NCBI GenBank assembly: GCA_022605425.2
Contig: JAKIMF020000013.1
Location: 186,001 to 250,000 of the forward strand
Reading direction: 5' to 3'
Source: Hamiltosporidium tvaerminnensis
Taxonomy: Eukaryota > Microsporidia > Dubosqiidae
Length of the DNA stretch: 64,000 nucleotides
Part shown: one piece after another, positions 1 through 8,864 of the stretch
Layout: every line of letters begins with the position of its first letter
How positions within the stretch are numbered: the stretch's first letter is position 1
The notes under the pieces: model-generated
Told to the model about the DNA's origin: nothing
Database searches by the model: none
Seen by the model: the letters and a program-made list of their open reading frames with translations, nothing else
Made by a program: the position numbers and the translations under genes

Positions 1-2
1 CA

Positions 3-1262
3 GGAGATAAAAAAGACTTTTATGACTATAATTATAAAGCTGATACCAAACAACTTAAAATTGATTTTTTAATTCGAAATATGCAAATATTCGATAATTC
101 TTACAAACAAAACATAGTTTTGTTGTTTGAGCATCTGAGTATAATAACAAAAATGGCCTATCTTTACGAGAAGTTTTATATTTATCAATTTCATAGGGGT
201 AAATTTTTATTTTTACAAGTAAATCGAGAGAACATTTTAGATAATTTTTTGAATTTGGTAAGTAGTTTTGATCTAAAAAAAACCTTAAAGGAAAATATTT
301 GGTACGTGACTTTTGGTACAGAATTATGTGCTGGAATAGGACCAACGTTAGAATTCTTTACATTATTTGGAAAAAGTATGAATAGAAGCAGATTTTTCGA
401 AATGTTTAAATCAACAGAAACATCTTACATGAATAAATTTGCTGAGTGTCCCGAATATATTGAAAAGGTATATTTTTATACTGGAATAATAATGGCAAAA
501 TGTATTATTTATAATACAACGCTTGGTTTGGAATTTATTGATTCTTTTTATTTATATTTAACAAAAGATTGTTTTACTTTTGAGGATTTGAAAATATGTG
601 ATTCGGAACTTCACAAATCGCTCAGTTTTTTTGCAACTTCTGGAAAGTCAAGTTTTCACGGTTATAATTTTACATGGGCTACAAACAATAATGGTATTTA
701 TGAAGAATTTGAACTTGTAGAAAATGGCTGTAATATTTCACTAACGAGTGATAATCTTGAAGAATATCTACAAAAAATAACAGAGTTTAAATTATTTAAA
801 AGAATGGAGAAATATTTAGATAAGATGAAAGAAGGATTTTGTTTTATATTAGGCGATTCTTTTAGCAATATGTTTAATTACAGAGATTTGAGTACTATGT
901 TGCAAGGAGAACCAGATTTTCAAGTCGAAGATTTTAAACAATGTACTTCGTATGTTGGAGATTATAATAGCAACCATCCTGTTATTATTTGGTTTTGGAA
1001 TTATATGAGTAGCCTGGAAGCTATTAAAAAAAAGAAACTCTTTCTTTTTCTCACAACATTTGAGAAAATACCATTTGGTGGATTTAAATCTCAAAGGTTT
1101 TTAGAATATAAGTTTACAATCATGCCAATTGAAAATTCAAAGTCATTGCCTATCATTCATACGTGTAGTAATTTGCTTGAATTGCCGAAATATGAGAGCG
1201 AGGAGATACTTAGAAGCAAATTTGAATATTGCCTCGATTCGATTACATATGAAATATTATAA
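3..1262 (+). CDS. HECT-type E3 ubiquitin ligase, C-terminal part (5' end outside window)
   Basis: The reading frame is open from base 3 without a start, so the gene continues left of the window; the first ATG at 81 is probably internal. The visible 420 codons are a HECT domain. The C-terminal lobe carries the catalytic cysteine in the context LPIIHTCSNLLELP (cysteine codon 1164-1166), preceded by TFEKIPFGGF and ending close to the usual HECT C terminus. HECT ligases take ubiquitin from an E2 onto this cysteine as a thioester and pass it to a substrate lysine. Substrate-binding domains would lie upstream and are not visible, so the subfamily (UFD4/TRIP12-like, HUWE1/TOM1-like or other) cannot be assigned. 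It runs to a TAA followed by AT-rich DNA. The domain call is seen directly; the substrate is unknown. Confidence 0.9.
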   Translation, partial: GDKKDFYDYNYKADTKQLKIDFLIRNMQIFDNSYKQNIVLLFEHLSIITKMAYLYEKFYIYQFHRGKFLFLQVNRENILDNFLNLVSSFDLKKTLKENIWYVTFGTELCAGIGPTLEFFTLFGKSMNRSRFFEMFKSTETSYMNKFAECPEYIEKVYFYTGIIMAKCIIYNTTLGLEFIDSFYLYLTKDCFTFEDLKICDSELHKSLSFFATSGKSSFHGYNFTWATNNNGIYEEFELVENGCNISLTSDNLEEYLQKITEFKLFKRMEKYLDKMKEGFCFILGDSFSNMFNYRDLSTMLQGEPDFQVEDFKQCTSYVGDYNSNHPVIIWFWNYMSSLEAIKKKKLFLFLTTFEKIPFGGFKSQRFLEYKFTIMPIENSKSLPIIHTCSNLLELPKYESEEILRSKFEYCLDSITYEIL

Positions 1263-2497
1263 AAAAAACTTTAATTTAAATATACTTATAGGTCGAAATT
1301 TATTAAATGATTGTATTTTTTTAGGTTTATATTCGGAATTTAACTGATTAAATGATGAAGCTGTTTTTTTATTTTAAATGTATCTTTTTTTTTAGTTTTT
1401 TAAAAAAATGTTTTTTTGAGTTTAAATATTGTATGGAGTTCTGTCTTTGGACACACCGCGGATCTATTTAATAGATATTTTGCTGATTATGTACTAATAA
1501 TTTCAGAAAAAAATAAACTTTCTCTTAATTTAGATCAGAATGTAAATCGTATGAAAAATCAAAATAAGTGAAGTTCCCCCACAACAATTTTTACAATTGA
1601 GGTTACAAAAACATGAATGAATAGCAGAATCTAATTGATGGTAGGACTAAAAAATCATATTATCTATGATTTATTTTTATGAAGTTTTCTTCTATTATAT
1701 AATCTAGTTATATAATGACGAACAGGACGACTCGCTTGTAAATATTTAATTTCATGGAAAAACGCTTGGAACAAATTATATTGTTCCGAGAGGAAATTGA
1801 TCTTAAATGTGTTCAAATAACCTACAAACGAATAACATCGTGCAGCACAATACAAAACATACCAAAATAGTTGATCAATTGAAAAAATCTGCATTAAATA
1901 TTGTTAATGACTGTTAGCCTGTAATAAACGGCAAGAATAGCAGTAATGAATATAGTTTTAAGTTTAATTTTTTAAAATAAAACCTGATCTATACCACCTT
2001 GTTCCGATGAAATTTAAAAGCTTTTCACAAATTCATAGTCGAATGTTCGATAATATTTATGTTTTATTCTTTTTTTCGGTAGAATTTTTTTACATATCTA
2101 ACTATAATTTCATAAAGCAATTATTGTAGGATTAGTTGTACCTTTCATTTTTATACTTGCGAGAATCAATTTTTTCTGAAAGAAAACTGGTATTTTATAC
2201 AGCTAATGAATTTAATATCACGAGTTAAAACATTGTAAAAGAAAGAAATGGAAACTACACATCCGTTCACATTTGAAACGAAGAGGCAAAAGAGGAAATA
2301 AATAAGTAAGCAATGAGTCTACTAATAACATTCAATAAAGAAACCGGTTTTCTGGACAGAAAAACGCTTCACCTGACTAAATCCCAAATAAAAGAGAATG
2401 AAATGAAACGTGATGCTGATTTTAAATAAGATAAATTAAATAATGAGTCGGAGCTACCTAAAAATTTAAATTTAAATAAAATTATCATGAAAAATAT
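1263..2497. other. Gene-free AT-rich stretch
   Basis: No supportable gene. A 43-codon open stretch at 1440-1571 (reading SVFGHTADLFNRYFADYV...) has protein-like composition and no ATG. It may be a scrap of a decayed mobile element, but I cannot assign it. Confidence 0.5.
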
Positions 2498-2745
2498 GTC
2501 GAGATGAAATGACCACGTTTAAAACTATATTTTTGGCAACGATCGTATTTAAATGATGCTCAGATCATTGGTTCCATTTTAGTGGGATACAAGCCACACA
2601 GGATTTAGGCCAATCCCCTATAATTCCGAGTAATAACAGATTAAAATAAAGAAATAGAAAACTTAGATTTATTTATCCTCGACATCGAAAGCTAAAAGAA
2701 GATCGAATATGTAAGTAAGTAAGTATAGGATGGAAAATTAATTAA
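2498..2745 (+). repeat. Decayed copy of the 'gtgg...gaggataaccac' repeat head
   Basis: The stretch aligns by eye with the reverse complement of 34910-35140: a head resembling gagatgaaatgaccac, then gtgggata-caa-cc, and then a tract ending in catcctcgacatcgaaagc. The first hundred or so bases are also related to the 5' end of the 720-bp retroposon at 7664. Heavily mutated. It ends in a gtaagtaagtaag run that also occurs, inverted, near 18590. Confidence 0.5.
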
Positions 2746-3681
2746 AAGCAAGCACTAAGCATTGAATTATGCAATCGTTTAGAGGTGGCTCAAAACGCTA
2801 AAAAAAATTACTTTTGAATAGATCAGGGAATATTAGAAATTTAATCGAAATAAATACAATTCAATTACCTAGATCTAGAGGATTAAAAGGAAGTTTATTT
2901 TATTTTTATTTTTTGTTAAATAACGATCAGTCTGCTTTGTGCAATAAACAGCTGATAAATGATTTTTTACAGAGAAATCGTAATAATGTGAAATCTCATA
3001 GGGTTTTTAAGATAAAAGCTTCTTGAAGGTATCATTATGTGCTGATTTGAACCAATTTGTAGATTTAAGGCTGAAAAACTTAGATATGATATTTTCTGAT
3101 GGTATTTCGTAAATTTAATAAAATTTAAACTAAAAATTGAGATATTTATATTTTAAATAGACTTTAGAAGAAAAAAAACATGTTTAATCTATTCATTCTT
3201 AAATTAAAAGACGAATATATACTCATGTGTTCATATATAGGCATATTTATTTGCTTCAATGTTATTTAAACCAAAATATTCATATATTCAAAAATCAATC
3301 TTTTATATTATTAAAGCAAATGATGAATGAAAGGAGCGCATAAGTTATAAAACAGAATTATAAAATATAAAAACCCCAAAATAATTCATATTCAATTGAT
3401 ATATATTCAGTGAATATACAATACAATCAAATATTTGAAACATTAAACTTGGTTAATTTAAATCTTGTTTGAAAGTTGTCTTCGAGTTAAAAATACGCTT
3501 GTATATATTTGCCTGTAAGTTGAACAATACTTGAATAACTTTGATAAAAATATTTTACAAAATTTAGACTTATATAATGACTTACAAAATAGAAAATACA
3601 TTTAAAATTTCACATAAAATATCGTTCAAATATAAAAAAATTTATTCAAATTATTCATGGGTATATTTGGTTCTAAATTAC

Positions 3682-3882
3682 TTATATATCATCATTTAAA
3701 GTTACACTTCCTCTTCCTCTAAAAAAATATTTCATTGCAACCTTCATCCATGAATAATACAAGGTAATAGCAATTAGACAATATAGGAGATAAATAGAAA
3801 CCATAACAATTGTATTTCCAAAAAGCAACCATTTTTTTTCGGTTGTCAAATCTATAGGCAAATATTCTGGTTCTTTTGGCAT
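3682..3882 (-). CDS. Small membrane protein, unassigned
   Basis: A 66-residue ORF, divergent from CCT5 with a 374-base gap. The N terminus is hydrophilic (MPKEPEYLPIDLTTEKK), followed by about 33 hydrophobic residues (roughly 18-50) that could form one long or two short membrane segments, then a basic FRGRG stretch and a short polar tail. The mix of residues is far less AT-driven than in random ORFs of this region, which is why I keep it. The YYSWMKVAMKYFF segment faintly recalls the tail of the small GPI-GlcNAc-transferase subunit PIG-Y/Eri1; that is a weak resemblance only. No C-rich motif precedes the start. Function unknown. Confidence 0.45.
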   Translation of the reverse strand: MPKEPEYLPIDLTTEKKWLLFGNTIVMVSIYLLYCLIAITLYYSWMKVAMKYFFRGRGSVTLNDDI

Positions 3883-4248
3883 TTTATTTTTTTGTTTCTG
3901 TTAGGAAAAAAAAGCTGTTTTAAAACTTTTTATGTTTTAGATAAGACTTTCAATTTTTATATAAAAAATTTTTCAAACATTTTTTTGAGATAAACACCTC
4001 AATTTGAAAATATTTTCTACATTCTTTCTTCGCTCAAAATATCATCGAAACAACAAAAATAAAATCCAATTACAGATTTTTTCGACAATTAATTCCAAAA
4101 TTTTGCATATCAAATTCAATTTGTTTTAATGTATTGGTGATGTTAAATTAAATTTTATTATTTTTTTGTTTTAAAACAGTTATAACCGACTCTGAAACTT
4201 TTTTTGATTAATTTTCAAAATTTTTTATTTAATTTTTTTCAAGATTTT

Positions 4249-4255
4249 CCCCTCC
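4249..4255 (+). promoter_or_regulatory. C-rich start-proximal motif of CCT5
   Basis: CCCCTCC ends one base before the ATG at 4257. C-rich motifs immediately upstream of start codons are known in microsporidia, and this one supports the chosen start. Confidence 0.6.
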
Positions 4256-4256
4256 A

Positions 4257-5984
4257 ATGATAAATATTTTAACAGATGACCTTGGAAGAATATTGACACT
4301 ACCAAAAGAAGAACAGGAATTTCAAATAATGCAAGGAAAAGAAGTAACTAAAGCCAATTCCTTGGTAATAAAAGAAATTTCAGCACTTCTTTCTACTTCT
4401 TTAGGACCAAATGGATTGGATAAAATTTTACAAAGCAAGGATGGAGATATTACTGTTACCAATGATGGAGCAACTATTCTTCAAAATATGGAAATGACAG
4501 AAAATCCCATTTCTCGTCTTATAGTTCAACTTAGTCAATCACAGGATGAAGAAATAGGAGATGGAACAACATCGGTTGTTATTTTAGCCAATGCATTATT
4601 AACCCAAGCACTTTTACTCATCGAAAAAAATATTCATCCAATAAGAATCATTGAAGGCTATGAAAAGGCATGTGAAATGGTGGTAGAATATCTAGAAAAA
4701 ATATCAGATTCTATACTCGACAATCCATATTTTTATATGTCAAAAGCTGCTTCTACTACATTAAACAGTAAAATCGTTTCAAAATATAACGATTATTTTT
4801 CAAAAATAGCGGTAAACACAATTTTAAAGGTTTGTGATATGAAAAGAAGAGACGTGGACTTTGATTTAATTAAAATTTCGACAAAAATTGGAAAAGATCT
4901 TGGTGATACTATTCTTGTAGATGGTGTAGTTATTAATAAAGAATTTAGTCATTTACAAATGAGAAAGGAAATAAAAAATGCAAAAATTGCTCTTTTGAGT
5001 TGTCCTTTCGAACCGCCAAAAATCAAGACAAAACATACCTTGGAAATTTCATCGCCTGAAAGTTACAAAAAGCTACAGGAATATGAAAAAGAAACTTTCT
5101 TAGAAATGATTAGTAGTTTGAAACGTTGTGGTGCGGATTTAGTTATATGCCAATGGGGATTTGATGACGAGGCTAATTCACTTTTGATGGAAAACGATCT
5201 TCCTGCAATAAGATGGGTAGGCGGTTCTGAAATGGAGCTTATAGCCGTTCATACAAGAGGATCGATTATCAGTAGATTTGAAGATTTAAGACCTGAGGAT
5301 TTAGGTAGAGGATCTGTTAAAGAACTTAGTTTAGGAACAGAAAACGAAAAAATAATTGTTATTGAAAATAATGCCAAGAAAAATCATTCTTGTGATCTCA
5401 CCAAAGAATTTGATGGCGAAGATGAAAATTTGAGCAATAAAATTGATACTGCCTTGAAAAATAAAGATTTAGTTCAAGAAACAGCAACTGATAGTGTAAA
5501 ACAAAATACTGTAACAATTTTGATTCGAGGATGTAATAAGATGGTTTTGGAAGAGGCTGAAAGATCGTTACATGATGCCTTGTGTACTGTTAGAAATCTT
5601 TTGGTCAATGATAAGATTGTTTATGGTGGGGGTTCATGTGAATTAGCATGTTCTTTGTTTCTTAAAAAGAAATCGATGGAATCTTCTGATATTTTGTTCG
5701 ATATATTGGAAGGTTTTTCGGTTTCTCTTGAAGAAATCCCAATGTGTTTGGCTAGAAACAGTGATTTGGATGCCGTAGAGTATATTTCTGATTTAAAAAA
5801 GAAACAAAGAGAAACCGGATGTGTCTCACTTGGAGTAGATTGCATGGTAAATAATGAAATTGACATGAAAAAAAATTTCGTTTTTGATTCCTTGAAGTCT
5901 AAATCTCATCTCTTTAGAATGGCGACTCAAATGGTCAACATGATTCTAAAAATTGATGAAGTATTTTTAACGGAGAAAAAATAA
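4257..5984 (+). CDS. CCT5: T-complex chaperonin CCT subunit epsilon
   Basis: A group II chaperonin subunit of the cytosolic TRiC/CCT ring, which folds actin, tubulin and other clients using ATP. Visible signatures: SLGPNGLDK (48-56), NDGATIL (69-75), GDGTTSVV (101-108, nucleotide binding and catalytic loop), IHPIRIIEGYEKA and GGSEMELIAVHTRG in the apical domain, and YGGGSCELACS near the C terminus. The sequence tracks the epsilon subunit better than its paralogues, including KISDS after the HPIRI block. At 575 residues it is longer than usual (about 540). The excess is a polar Asn/Lys/Asp-rich insertion at about residues 370-415, just before the TILIRGCNKM block. The start is supported by the adjacent C-rich motif. 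The family assignment is secure; the subunit call is slightly less so. Confidence 0.93.
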   Translation: MINILTDDLGRILTLPKEEQEFQIMQGKEVTKANSLVIKEISALLSTSLGPNGLDKILQSKDGDITVTNDGATILQNMEMTENPISRLIVQLSQSQDEEIGDGTTSVVILANALLTQALLLIEKNIHPIRIIEGYEKACEMVVEYLEKISDSILDNPYFYMSKAASTTLNSKIVSKYNDYFSKIAVNTILKVCDMKRRDVDFDLIKISTKIGKDLGDTILVDGVVINKEFSHLQMRKEIKNAKIALLSCPFEPPKIKTKHTLEISSPESYKKLQEYEKETFLEMISSLKRCGADLVICQWGFDDEANSLLMENDLPAIRWVGGSEMELIAVHTRGSIISRFEDLRPEDLGRGSVKELSLGTENEKIIVIENNAKKNHSCDLTKEFDGEDENLSNKIDTALKNKDLVQETATDSVKQNTVTILIRGCNKMVLEEAERSLHDALCTVRNLLVNDKIVYGGGSCELACSLFLKKKSMESSDILFDILEGFSVSLEEIPMCLARNSDLDAVEYISDLKKKQRETGCVSLGVDCMVNNEIDMKKNFVFDSLKSKSHLFRMATQMVNMILKIDEVFLTEKK

Positions 5985-6539
5985 AAACTTGATAAACTAT
6001 ATTGTTTTAATATTCCATTTCATTTTCTTAGTCTTTCGGTTCTTCTATCTGCTTTAAATTAAAAAATTGTTGCAAAGGTTTTTGAAGTTAAATAGACTTT
6101 TATACTTTTTTTATATATTTTTTAATTAAACAGAAATCATAAAAATAAAATGGTTAAGTTACAAAATAGACAATAAAGTCGATATTCATGCGATTATATT
6201 ATAGGGGTTTTCGATCAATATAATAATCCTTGCAATCAATATCATAATTTTTCGATCAATATAATAAAAGCTTCAATCAATATCATAATTTTTCGACAAT
6301 ATCATAATTTTTGCAGTCAATATCATAATCCTTGCGATCAATATAATAATTATTTCTAAAAAGTGAAAATTTAAAAAATAATTTATTCAGATATAACTAA
6401 TTCCTATGTCAAATTTCTTTTCAGGTAAGATACCAACGGGAATACATATCATTATCATGTCAGTAAAACATTAGTATGTTTAAAATCTGAAAATGATATG
6501 GTTTGGAGTGTCTTGTGGAAACATCGGGATCACGTAATA

Positions 6540-7563
6540 AAAATCTCTCACTAACCACCATTCCAACTCTAAGGAAACAAATAGTTCTAATAATGATCGG
6601 GAAAGTAATTGCAAAGACTATAGAAGGTTATTCTATACCTTAGATTGTCTCAATGTATCGAATAAATTACCAAACGGTTAATAGTATCGTTAAACGTTAT
6701 TTAAAAACCCGCCCGGTATTTGTAGTGAAAAGAGGTGCTGATAGGCGCTCAAAGTTAACTTTGGAAATAAAAGAGAGCTTACGAACTAATGTTTATTTTG
6801 TGTGTACAAAAACCCCGTATGAGCCTGCAGAATGGGTCAATTGCACATTTAATGTTGATGTGGCAACTAGTACCATTAATCTGCACCATGGGAGTTCCTT
6901 TTCACTCTAAAGCGTGTAACATTAATCTCTGAGCGTAGAAATTCACTTTCGACAATTAAGCTAAAAACCAATTACACAACTAGTTCTCGTGAGTTGGAGG
7001 TGATAACAATGACAAAAACTTTGTATTTTTAGATGAAGTTGGGTTATCGGTAGTAACACGCCCCAGTAGAGGTCATAATTGGAGGCGAATCTGCATACTT
7101 ATCTGTAACTGCAGCCTGAAGTAGAAATATTTTAGTAGTAACTGTAATGAACAAATATAGTACGATATACCATAAGATTCATAAGAGGGCTGTAAGTGGT
7201 GAGACTTTGAATTTTTTATTAAGGAGATTAATAAAAGTTTTCAATGGCAGATAATTTTGACGCCTATTTTTGAATAGACAAACCGAGAATTCTTTACTTT
7301 CGTTGATTGAATGATGATGAGGAAATTGCTTCGTATCAAAAAAATATCTTCCACCTTACTCTCCATTTCTTAATCTAATTGAGAATGCATTCTCAGTCTG
7401 GAAGGATAAAGTAATTCGAGGTGATGCTCGTACTGAGCCTCAGTTGAGAATATTAATTCGTGAAAAATTTAATGAGATATCGGTAGAACATTGTAGTTCT
7501 TTTTACCGTAAAATGGTAGGATATTTGCAAAAGGCTGAAGTGGGGCAAGTGATTCTTGAATAA
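6540..7563 (+). pseudogene. Broken DDE transposase (IS630/Tc1/mariner superfamily)
   Basis: Pieces of one transposase lie in order in different frames. First comes an N-terminal DNA-binding segment with INYQTVNSIVKRYLKT (from about 6653) and RRSKLTLEIKESL. Then a DDE block, LDEVGLSVVTRPSRGHN, near 7027-7075 containing the second catalytic Asp. Finally, near 7350-7563, PYSPFLNLIENAFSVWK and a C-terminal tail ending at TAA 7561-7563. Stops and frameshifts separate the pieces, so no intact enzyme is made. The last segment is an unbroken frame of about 70 codons, so decay is not extreme. The superfamily call rests on the LDEVG and PYSPxLNxIEN signatures. Confidence 0.75.
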
Positions 7564-7650
7564 TAAATTTCAAGTACTATTATAAATTTAATTTTTTGAA
7601 TTTTAATTTTTTAAATTTCTATTTTTTTAATTTTTAAAAATAATTATTAT

Positions 7651-7663
7651 ATATTGCAAGGGT
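7651..7663. repeat. Target-site duplication, left copy
   Basis: ATATTGCAAGGGT, repeated exactly at 8387-8399, flanks the retroposon and lies within the terminal repeat of the host transposon. Confidence 0.85.
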
Positions 7664-8386
7664 GTGGAGGGAGGATAAGCACATTAAACTTTCTGCTTGG
7701 TAATGAGTGTATAAAACTGGTGTGGGATCATTGTTTGAATTTTTGGTGGGAATAAAACCACATTACATCTTCGGTTGTTCTTTGGGGGTTGTTATGAGGA
7801 GGAGAGGTCTAAGAAAAGGAGAAACCTTTTCTACAAATTTATTTGTAGTTTTTTATGTAACCAGATTACAGGCCGCAGCTGAACATGTAGGTAATTGCCA
7901 TGTAAAAGCATGGGAGCCTAGCCTTGCTCACTCGGGTCAGAAGACTTAGCGCCTGGGAGTTATAAAAATATAAACCCTTAAAAGCCGGGGGAGCTAAGTA
8001 GCAGGTTATACCTTTTGGTAGGACATTGCACTGTCTAGGTGGTTCTCATGTAAATCTCTGAAATATATCTTAGCTAGAAGTTTATTGGGTTCAGAAAGTG
8101 TAGAGTAAGTAGGAATGCTGCATAGTCTTGGGGGAGCCCAGGGGGGGCTTCGGCCTTCGATCACACTCCATGCAACGGACATTAACGAACTCCAGGTAAC
8201 TGCCTCGCCTATTAATTAGGTTCTACACACCCGGTAGATGAAAGGCTTTGGGATGTAGGTATCGCAGGGGTTACCGAAGAGTATTGGAGTAGCAGTTATT
8301 TATGTTAAACCTAGAACTGCGTTAATGTCATGAAAACAAATATAACACTTGCCACTGTTTTAAAAAGATGTGATATTTTTAAATAA
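7664..8386 (+). mobile_element. SINE-like retroposon, full copy 1 (723 bp), nested in a DNA transposon
   Basis: It begins gtggagggagg and ends tttttaaataaa, bounded by an exact 13-bp duplication (7651-7663 and 8387-8399). Very similar copies occur at 56476-57204 (+) and 20083-20802 (-), with partial copies at 18692-18957 and 58999-59127. No terminal inverted repeats, no reverse transcriptase, and an A/T-rich 3' tail: this is the profile of a retroposon mobilised by target-primed reverse transcription. It is clearly GC-richer than its surroundings. Possible Pol III-type boxes are tggcaatgagtg near the 5' end (A-box-like) and ttcgatcac in the middle (B-box-like); both are inference. A short ORF (7707-7949) is also open in the 56.5-kb copy but shows no protein-like constraint. 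Confidence 0.8.
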
Positions 8387-8399
8387 ATATTGCAAGGGT
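8387..8399. repeat. Target-site duplication, right copy
   Basis: Exact second copy of ATATTGCAAGGGT. The sequence continues into the right terminal repeat of the DNA transposon. Confidence 0.85.
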
Positions 8400-8460
8400 T
8401 ATGATATTGATTGCAACAATTATGATATTGATCGAAAAACATGATATATATGGGCAAAAT

Positions 8461-8864
8461 CATCGAAGTTTAATAAATTCTTATAATATTTTATGTCCTA
8501 ACCTCTAAAATTTTTTAAAATCGATATTTCTGTTTATTTTCTTTAGCATAAACTTAAAATGTTATTATATTTAAAGACTTTTTGTTTTCTTTGTGCAATA
8601 ATTCCTTTTATTCAACATTTTTATAGAATAAAATGCCAAATTAATCAAACTCTTTAGGATTTAGATATAAAGTCTTACTGTAATTTTTTCTACATGGAAA
8701 TCCATCTAAAGGAAATTCTTTTTTTGATTAATTCGTCCAAACAAACAAGATCCGTCAAAATAAAAATTAAAATTAAATCTATTCTATAAAAACATTCATT
8801 ATCTTTTTTTTTAATTTACACAATGAAAATATCAAATAGACGAAGATAGCTAACGTACACCGCG
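8461..8864. other. Gene-free AT-rich stretch
   Basis: Nothing recognisable between the end of the DNA transposon and the 3' end of the LINE relic. Confidence 0.5.

Larger units (their letters stand above)
6190..8460. mobile_element. Decayed Tc1/mariner-like DNA transposon with long repeat-rich terminal inverted repeats
   Basis: Left end 6200-6355 and right end 8388-8460 are inverted copies of each other. Both are built from a degenerate unit of the form cttgcaatcaatatcataat alternating with tttcgatcaatatcataat; about six units can be seen on the left and two on the right. Between them lies a broken transposase (6540-7563). The right terminal repeat was later split by insertion of a 723-bp retroposon (7664-8386). 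A TA target duplication cannot be recognised with confidence at the outer ends. Confidence 0.7.

Noticed and set aside
1440-1571. 43-codon open stretch without ATG reading SVFGHTADLFNRYFADYV
   Set aside because: Protein-like, but I could not tie it to a family or to neighbouring pieces; left as a note on the intergenic entry.
7707-7949. 80-codon ORF within the retroposon, also open in the copy at 56521-56754
   Set aside because: Differences between copies fall on all codon positions and the third full copy has indels in it; it is more likely chance openness in a GC-richer, conserved noncoding element.
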